Source of the DNA: Pigoraptor chileana
Lineage: Eukaryota > Opisthokonta > Filasterea
Assembly (NCBI GenBank): GCA_943704495.1
Contig: CALSCR010001549.1
Coordinates: 1 to 37,030 of the forward strand
Length of the DNA: 37,030 nucleotides
Direction: 5' to 3'
Position 1 is the stretch's first letter; the number at the start of each line of letters is the position of its first letter. The notes under the pieces are model-generated. The model was not told the DNA's origin and ran no database searches. It saw nothing but the letters and a program-made list of their open reading frames with translations. The position numbers and the translations under genes are program-made. This document shows positions 30,384-37,030 of the stretch, one piece after another.

Positions 30384-32177
30384 ATGACACAACCCATCAG
30401 CGTGGCGGGTGACGACGGCGCGGCGCTTGATGCACATGTGTCCGCACTTGTCGCACAGCAGGCCGCCTGTGTGGCGTCGCTCTTCTCCGTTGCAGATGAG
30501 CTCGCCGGTCTCTACGCAAGCCATCCGGTCCTTGCAACAGCATATATTGACGTGAGTGCATACACCGTTGCAGATGTGAGTGCATGACGCCACATACCAC
30601 GGCAGAGTGCAGTTTCCCTCGCGAGTCTGACGAAAGAGCTTCCACTTCAAACAGGAGTTTGTTCGTGAAGGTCGCAGTGACGTCAGCAGTGGCGCAACGG
30701 GTGATGATGCCGGCTGCGATGGCGAAAATAATGGGCTGCCATCAGACGTCCCCGCGCGTGTGCTGTGTGTGCGCGACGGCTGCCACGTGTTGGGCCTGCG
30801 CCACGCACTCCGGCGGGTGCCTTCCGACTACTACGACTGGGCCCTCGAGCGGCGGCGGTCAGTGCCAGTGCTCACGTGATCGTGAGCTGTGCTGTGTGGC
30901 GTTTTAGTGTAGCGTGGTGGAGGTGTAGTGTAGTTGTGTTGTTTTGTGTTGTTTTGTGTTGTTTTGTGTTGTTTTGTGTTGTTTTGTGTTGTTTTGTGTT
31001 GTTTTGTGGCAATGTTTGTGCCAATTGCACCCGAGGGAGAGTGCGCAAGTTTGCTCTGCTGACACCGCAATTGTGTTGCTCCTTGCAGCGACGCCCTCAG
31101 CGCCCCGTCCGTCCGCCACTTGTGCAAGACAATTGTGATGGAAAATACCTATTCGACGGCGACGGATTGCTCGGGTGGGCTGCGACGTCCGAACTCCTCT
31201 TTTATTTGGCCCGTGAATTGGTTTGCGTGTAAGAAAAAACGCAGTGTGACTTGTGGCCTGACACGACATCCACCGACTTGCCCGCAGACCCGACAAACTC
31301 AAGATACTACTGCGTAATTGTGCAGGTCAGGAATGGTCCGGGTGCTGTGGCATGGCATGCGCTGTGTTGGCTTGGTGTTGACGTGTTCATGGTTGCTGAT
31401 TGGGGCGACTGAAAAGTGAATGCGCACGTGTCTCTGTCTGGCAACTCGTTCTAAGTGCGTTTGCTGTTGTTTGTCGCAGTACACCACGCGCCTGAACGCA
31501 GAGGACGTACTGCGCTTTGTGCGCGGGCTGAAGAACCCCCAACTGCCCAAGAAGCGCTTTAATTTCCGCCTCTGCGACCCCGCCGTTGCCCTCGCCCTCA
31601 CCGGTTTCGAGAACGGCGCTGTGTCCCCAATCGGTTCGTGGTCTGGCCACCTGCACATGCATGCTCTCTCACATGGTAGATGCTTCTGGAGTGCTCGTCA
31701 GTGTGGCAGCACGCACGGCTGACTGGGAGTGCATTTTTTGGTGCTTGTTTGTAGGCATGACAACAAAAGTGCCCATCATTCTGTCGGCCGAGGTCTTGCG
31801 GCTGCAGGTGAGCGACCAAAGCGCATGCGTATGCGTCTGTGTGCGAGTCTGTGAAATGATGCATGTGCAAGAAGCCGACGACTGCGCCTCCTATTGCTAT
31901 TGCTGTTGCTGTTGCGTGTAGTTATTTTACGACCTCCGCTGTCCTTGGAGTTAGATCATTTCACTACGGATGCTGAGCGGCGTTCCTCTTCCGTGCCCAC
32001 ATCCTCGCACATCCCCGCACATCCCCGCATCCTCGCACACCCACACAGCCGCGCATGATATGGCTCGGAGGCGGTCACATGGACTGGAAACTTGGGGTAT
32101 CTGTAGACGAATTCGTTGCTGCGACGGCGTGCTTTGTGGGCAGCGTTGTGTTTGCAGGTGTTGAAGGCACGGACTAA
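30384..32177 (+). CDS. YbaK/ProX-type aminoacyl-tRNA-deacylase domain protein
   Basis: Seven exons: 30384-30551, 30655-30857, 31089-31174, 31288-31325, 31480-31633, 31755-31807, 32049-32177, giving 276 residues with consistent phases. The pattern follows the eukaryotic stand-alone YbaK-domain proteins (best remembered from plants): DYYDWALERRRDAL, SVRHLCKTIVMENT, DCSDPTNSRYYCVIVQYTTR, LNAEDV, KKRFNFRLCDP, LTGFENGAVSPIGM, VPIILSAEVLRL and MIWLGGGHMDWKLGV. Bacterial relatives hydrolyse mischarged tRNA (Cys- or Ala-tRNAPro); whether this one does is inference. The first 56 residues form a helical N-terminal extension. Intron 2 holds a (GTTTTGTGTT)n decamer array. Splice choices at 31174|31288 were decided by the resulting frame match. 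I am confident of the family, less so of the exact exon 1. Confidence 0.88.
30935..31010 (+). repeat. Tandem 10-bp repeat in intron 2
   Basis: About seven head-to-tail copies of GTTTTGTGTT, very regular, within the intron between exons 2 and 3 of the YbaK-domain gene. Confidence 0.9.
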
Positions 32178-32326
32178 ACAAACGCTGGAGCTGGGCACGT
32201 GCCATGAGCCATCATGCAAGAGCATGTATTTGTGAATCTGTGGTGTGGTGTGGTGCGGTGCAAGGCGTGCCAAATGTCATCTAAACAGAGGAGCGAATGC
32301 TGGCGAATGCAGAGGGCCCCGATCCT

Positions 32327-35300
32327 TTATCGCTTGTCGTACCGCACATGGACGAGGGCGAGATAGCCGAGCAGGCGGAATCCCAGGTCAAGGCCAATCA
32401 CAATGAGCACACACAGCCACTTGTTGATCAGCGTCCCGTCAAATAGCGACATTGAAAACGCACTTCCCGAGAACTCGCAAACGACGCCGTCGCGCGGGAG
32501 GCAGAAGGGCTGGCTGTCGGGATTGACGGCGGAGGGGTCGTATGCGCACGTGCCGTTGATCACAGTCCCACAGACGCCAAACCACCGCCCGTCAAACTCG
32601 TTGCCGGAGAGGCCTTCCATCGCATAGCTGCAATTTGCGGTGGCGCGAGGAGTTGTTGGGTAGTAAGGACAAGATCAGTCAGTGTCCAACCACAAATTCA
32701 CGGATTCAAGTCAGCGTGTAAAAAGGCGCCATGCCCATGGACTCCAAAGAGAAATGTAGGACTCAAGTCGGTGTCTTAGACGCTATCGCCATGGACTCCA
32801 AAGAGCGAGAGGGAGAGCGAGACGATGACAAGGTGGCTCACCGGAAGAAGCTGGTGTAGTACGCCCACAGCCTGTGATTGGATGCACATACAGTGTTCCA
32901 TGTGACGATTGCAGATGATTGGGATATGCGGAAGGAAGCGCAGATGGCGGCGGTCAGAAGCAGGATATCGGTGATTGCATCAGCAGCACGTTATCTTGAC
33001 AGGAGTATGCTGTGTGCATGAGAGGGTGCAAGCGGGCACGTGGAAAGTATGCATGCATTATCTTTACCCGGGAGCCACATGGGCATATCTCCATCCTCAT
33101 ACAGTCTGCTAAGCCTGACCTCCTAACCCAGTCTTCGCCGATATAATCTTCCCCATACAACGGAATTCCCACCAGAATTTCGGCATGGATGCGGGGTTGA
33201 TGCCAAAGCCCGAGAATAAAATCCAGATGGTGAACACTGCAAGACACGCACAAGGGAGCCATGAGGTGTCAGTGGCGGGCACAAAGTGTGACGGGTTGGG
33301 TTGAGTGTGTGAGAGAGAGAGATGTAGGATTAAAATCAGTGTCTTGGGCGCTGTGCCCACGGACTTCTCTCTTCCAAAAACCAAGATTGCGCCCAAGTTA
33401 CTCTCCACGTTCACGTGCCAAGAGCGCACATCCCAAACGTACAAGCCACGTGACCCACCGGTGTTCATGGCTGCCGTAGCCATATCCAGGTTGCGACTGA
33501 CACACGCGATCACCTTCCAAATAAGAGCAGAAAAGGCGAATCAGCGCGGATAAGAAGCAGTACGTGACAGTGCCCATTAAACGGAGCGATCACGTGCTCG
33601 TGACGGTAGCTGTCCCCCTGTCAAGTATGTGAGCATTTTTGTACAATGACGAGGGTCACCAGTACACACACACACACACAACGATACGCGGAGACACATG
33701 CGTGCACATGCAGACAAACGCACGCACCCACACATTAACTGACCTGCCCAAATGTAACGCCGATTTCCTGAGTCACAGCAAGCATAACATTGAAGTAGAT
33801 GAAGGCCTCGAACGCGGGATTGAAGCCGACAGCGTAGTAGAGCACAACAGAGAACACGACGGTGCCAAGCAGGGAAAACGGCAGGTCCACAACCCACGAC
33901 GACAGAAAGTACGAAATGGGGCGGTAGCACGCAGAGCCATTCTCGCGGTAGTAGAGCACGCGGTCCTCCAGCACTGCACGGCCGGTTCATGTATTGGATG
34001 AAAAGCAAACGTGGTTGTGGGCGTTGTTAGGAGGAGTGTGAGAAAAGTGTGTTGGTGTTTTGCTTGCTGTCTGACATCTAGTGTACAACAGTGAGCTGTG
34101 TGCACGCGCAGTTCGCAGTGCAAGAGCGGAAACACTCACGTCCCGACATATGGTCGAATGCGCTGAGCCCAATGATCACAATTGTGAGGAACATCACGGA
34201 AAAGAGATCACGCATTCCGGAAAACGTCGATGGCGAGTTGAGATATATGGTCATCATGATCAACGACAGAGTCAGATTCTGGAGGGCGAATAGTCGAGGA
34301 AGCACGTGGGCAAAGGAGAGCATGCGTTGTGTCGAGGGATTAGTGCGATTTGAACACACCATACCACAGTCCATACACACGCACAGACCCGCAGGCGATG
34401 ACGTGCACACACCTTCCCCAAACCGACGGCAAAGAACGCCGAATCCCGCATCCGACCCCGAAACGTCCTCCGCACGAGCGTGACGAATTCGTGGAAAACA
34501 CCATTCGCGTACAAAGCGCGCGCGGGGACGAGCACGAGGGGCTCCACATGGGCTGCCTGCGCGGCTGAGACGAGACGCAGGGAGGCGAGCGTCGACTTGG
34601 CCCACTCGCTGCGGATGGCGACACGGTTGGTGCGGTGTCAGCTCCACGACACGATACTGGCCAGCACATCATGCACAGTCGCAGGCGGGCATTGGATGTG
34701 CAGTGAACATGTGCCGACTATTATGTCAGTATGCGAGATATGTCCACTCATGCAGCATTGCTTTCGCATACCGTGCAAAGAAATGCTCATCAACAATGGG
34801 CCCCTTGACGAGGCTCTCCTCCTGACCGGTCCCGGGTCCCGTGACAGACACTGCAAATGACGATTGACGATGGCCGTGCATGCGCGTGCATGGCATTAAT
34901 GAGTGCATGCATGCGTGTGCTCACGTGTGTGGTGTCTGTGTGCGTGTGTGTGGTGTGTGTGTGTGCGTGCATAGTATTTGGGGGGGTTCTGGGTATCCGT
35001 GTAGCGAGCGCATATCTGCGGGATTGCATACAATTGGTACACAGCAACCTACCGAGGAATTCGGCGGGGTTCATCGACGGCGGTTTCTCAAATCCAAAGC
35101 CCACAAAATAGTCAATCGCGGAGGAAACATCCCCGAGGTACACGAGGCGTCCCGCGACGAGCAGAAGCAGTTTGTTGAAGAGACGGAATGTCTCTGTGCT
35201 CGGCTGCATGCGGAGGTGGCGAAGGCCAGATGCGCGTGAATGTGTGCGCGCGTAATGCGCAGCCGCATTTTGCATTGTTCCTGACACAAGCAAATGACGA

Positions 35301-36676
35301 ATGGAGTGTTGTGGAGCTGCGATAGCTATTGCCGGCATAATACAACGACAGCGATTGTCTGGACAGCCCACCTGGTGAATGGTGCATATGACTGTGCGCC
35401 CCCTTTGGCACAAGTCCCGCACAACCTGCGCGCAGACGCAACCAGGCCATTACATGCATCAGCGCAACACATGCACAGGTTGCTGTCTGGAAAATATGTC
35501 AACAGAGGCAAGAGAGGATCTCTTGCTCCCCGTGCACCTACCTTCATGACATCATACGATGTTGCCTGTGAAAGGAAGGAAGAAAGGGAAAGGCACAAAA
35601 TACACACAAGCCGTTTAGTGTGCTTCAAAGGGCACCACGTTTGTGTGTGCACAAGGGGCGACTGGGCGAGGGGCAGTCACATCACTTTCACACCCACCGA
35701 GTCCAGTCCGCTAGTGGGCTCATCCAAAAACAGAATGCTGCGTTGGAGCAGTAATTGTCAGCACCAAATCATATCCATGCGGTATTCAATACACACACAC
35801 ACAAATACTCAATCTCGCACGCACACATGCGCACGTACACACACACACACCAATGAACCAACGAAATCCGCCGTCATCTGGCCAGATATCCACAAGTGTC
35901 ACCACAAGGATGAAACAGGCAAATATCAAAGCGAAATCCAATCCGGACACAATTATGGCGCGCACGTACACACGCACACACACACTGTCCCTCTCGTGTG
36001 GAGTTCATGGGCACAGCGCCTAAGACACACTCTGACTTGAATCCTACATCTCTCTGTCCCTCTCTCTCTCTCTCTTGTGTGGAGTCCATGGGCACAGCGC
36101 CTATGACACTGACTTGAATCCTACATCTCTCTCTCTCTCTTGTGGAGTCCATGGGCACAGCGCCTTTGACACTGACTTGAATCCTACACCTCTCTCTCTC
36201 TCTCTCTCCCTTGTGGAGTCCATGGGGCACAGCGCCTATGACACTGACTTGAATCCTACATCTCTCTCTCTCTCCCCCCCCTTCTCTCACGGCATTTGCA
36301 GGCACTGACCTTGGGCGCGTGATGAGCTCGAGGCCCATGTTGACGCGCTTTGCCTGTCCTCCCGATATGCCGCGCCGCAGCCGCCCGCCAATCACCGTGT
36401 CGGCGCAGCCCTCGAGGCCGAGCTCCTCTAGCACCTCGACAACACGGGCCGCGCGCTCGGCGGCAGGCAGCGATTGCTCCAGACGCAGCTCGGCCGCAAA
36501 GTAGAGCGTCTCGCGCACGGTCAGTGTCGCCATGAGGATGTCCTCCTGCTGCACATACCCGGCCATGCGCTTGAAGTCGGCGGGGCGGGGGCGACCGTTG
36601 AACGATAGATCACCGCCGATCTCCCCGGAGTTCTTCAGGCCAGCAATAACGTCCAGAAGGGTCGACTTGCCCGCCC
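32327..36676 (-). CDS. ABCG-type (White/ABCG2-like) ABC half-transporter, 5' end missing
   Basis: Thirteen exons on the minus strand: 36676-36310, 35737-35698, 35565-35542, 35425-35372, 35203-35053, 34850-34772, 34608-34413, 34278-34140, 33973-33744, 33513-33459, 33236-33173, 32871-32842, 32627-32327, coding about 575 residues to the stop. An ABC ATPase domain comes first, then a membrane domain, the ABCG order. Walker A is GAGKSTLLDVIAG; the Q-loop region is MAGYVQQEDILM; the signature is GRLRRGISGGQAKRVNMGLE; Walker B is ILFLDEPTSGLDS; the H-loop is TVICTIHQPSTETF. The membrane domain has about six spans, with typical VLYYREN, LFSGFGINPASMP and WAYYTSFFRYAMEGLSGNEF, and Cys-bearing residues before the last span, where ABCG2 has its external loop. 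The protein probably dimerises and exports lipids or drugs; substrate unknown. Exons upstream of Walker A lie beyond the right edge. Confidence 0.9.
32702..32802 (+). repeat. Two interspersed repeats in the last ABCG intron
   Basis: Tandem copies at 32702-32747 (CGGATTCAAGTCAGCGTG, then CCATGCCCATGGACTCC) and 32752-32802 (AATGTAGGACTCAAGTCGG, then CGCCATGGACTCC), followed by a short GA tract. Both are antisense to the gene. Confidence 0.85.
33321..33369 (+). repeat. Interspersed repeat in an ABCG intron
   Basis: Copy preceded by a GA tract (33311-33320): GATGTAGGATTAAAATCAG, then GGCGCTGTGCCCACGGACTT. It lies in the 222-bp intron between exons 33513-33459 and 33236-33173. Confidence 0.85.
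35542..35565 (-). other. 24-nt micro-exon of the ABCG gene
   Basis: An exon of exactly eight codons (ATSYDVMK) flanked by CACAG and GTAGGT, sitting between the Walker B exon (40 nt) and a 54-nt exon. It is needed because ABCG proteins read LDSxTAxxVMK directly after Walker B. Confidence 0.85.
35995..36262 (-). repeat. Tandem cluster of four interspersed repeats
   Basis: Four minus-oriented copies at 35995-36050, 36078-36127, 36141-36190 and 36211-36262, separated by (CT)n tracts, inside the 572-bp intron of the ABCG gene and in the same direction as the gene. Typical plus-strand text is TGTGGAGTCCATGGGCACAG, then TGACTTGAATCCTACATC. The first copy carries a short insertion (CACTC), and the fourth an extra G in the CCATGG box. 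Confidence 0.95.
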
Positions 36677-36927
36677 CTGCAAATGCAGCACAGATGAGAA
36701 AAGTTAGTTGCGTGCCATTGCCGAAAAAAGGAAAAACACATTAAGTCGCATTTTTTTGGCAGCATGCATAACAAACGGGTGACCTTAAGAATCAAGTCAG
36801 TGTCTTAAGCGCTGTGCCAATGGACTCCACAATAGAGAGAGAGATGTAGGATTGAAGTCAGTGTCTTAGGCGCTGTGCCCATGGACTCCACAAGAGAGAA
36901 GAGACACAGACAGACAGAGAGAGAGAA

Positions 36928-36971
<44 letters not shown>

Positions 36972-37030
36972 TCAGTACTCAAAACGCCTTAGGCATAAGC
37001 CCATCGACTCCAACAAGAGAGAGAGAGAGA
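36677..37030. repeat. ABCG intron with three plus-oriented interspersed repeats and a (GA)n tract
   Basis: Intron sequence upstream of the Walker A exon. Copies at 36788-36832 and 36842-36893 are close to consensus; 36970-37015 is diverged (ACTCCAACAAGAGAG at its end). A (GA)n tract runs at about 36915-36968 and another begins at the window edge. No coding segment is visible, so the first ABCG exons lie further right. Confidence 0.85.

Noticed and set aside
29959-30390. 143-codon minus-strand ORF upstream of the YbaK-domain gene
   Set aside because: No recognisable motif, weak third-position bias, and it overlaps the start of the well-supported plus-strand gene.
12870-36262. Shared peptide GVHGHSAYDTDLNPT in several predicted frames
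   Set aside because: It is only the translation of the interspersed repeat; the copies lie in introns or spacers, in mixed frames and orientations.

Overview
The window is nuclear DNA from a unicellular eukaryote. Seven genes are split by short spliceosomal introns (48 reconstructed here, about 66 to 570 bp, mostly GTGAGT/GTGGGT...AG). Third codon positions are GC-rich, and introns and spacers are full of TG/CA and GA/CT microsatellites. An SH2 domain, a Tag1/LEA-like ectodomain, an L-type lectin and a filamin-type repeat in one protein point to an opisthokont or a close relative (a unicellular holozoan or an apusomonad-like protist) rather than a typical fungus, plant or animal. I cannot name the species. 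Exon models were built by eye from reading frame, intron phase and remembered family resemblance; no search or alignment was run.

Layout from left to right. 253-317 (-): probable first exon of an ALG8-type ER glucosyltransferase, cut by the left edge. 972-3181 (+): mitochondrial S-adenosylmethionine carrier, 6 exons. 3828-4706 (-): ubiquitin-like protein with a serine/histidine/alanine-rich tail. 5983-6894 (+): membrane-anchored histidine-phosphatase-fold protein. 7524-10348 (+): 7-exon helical-repeat protein, possibly ETT1/Nro1-like. 10677-10817 (-): possible 46-residue membrane peptide. 11745-11784: poly-G run with an assembly gap. 12104-22241 (-): one 12-exon gene, about 2,486 residues, with an N-terminal SH2 domain, one membrane segment, a long array of LEA-like repeats, a legume-type lectin domain and a filamin-type domain. 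22242-26118: no supported gene; holds a 1.7 kb purine-rich satellite between diverged inverted repeats. 26119-27839 (+): DHHC palmitoyltransferase of the ZDHHC16 type. 28294-29628 (+): purine nucleoside phosphorylase. 30384-32177 (+): YbaK/ProX-type tRNA-editing-domain protein. 32327-36676 (-): ABCG half-transporter, its 5' exons off the right edge.

The genes do not form one pathway; this is ordinary eukaryotic gene order with mixed orientation. Two things stand out. The SH2-membrane-LEA-lectin-filamin protein would join phosphotyrosine reading inside to a large adhesive or luminal region outside. A roughly 50 bp interspersed repeat is present about 20 times in 37 kb, in both orientations, always in introns or spacers and usually next to a GA (or CT) tract; it may be a SINE-like element whose head resembles the 5' half of a class II tRNA. 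Three of the 48 introns appear to be GC-AG introns, required by frame.
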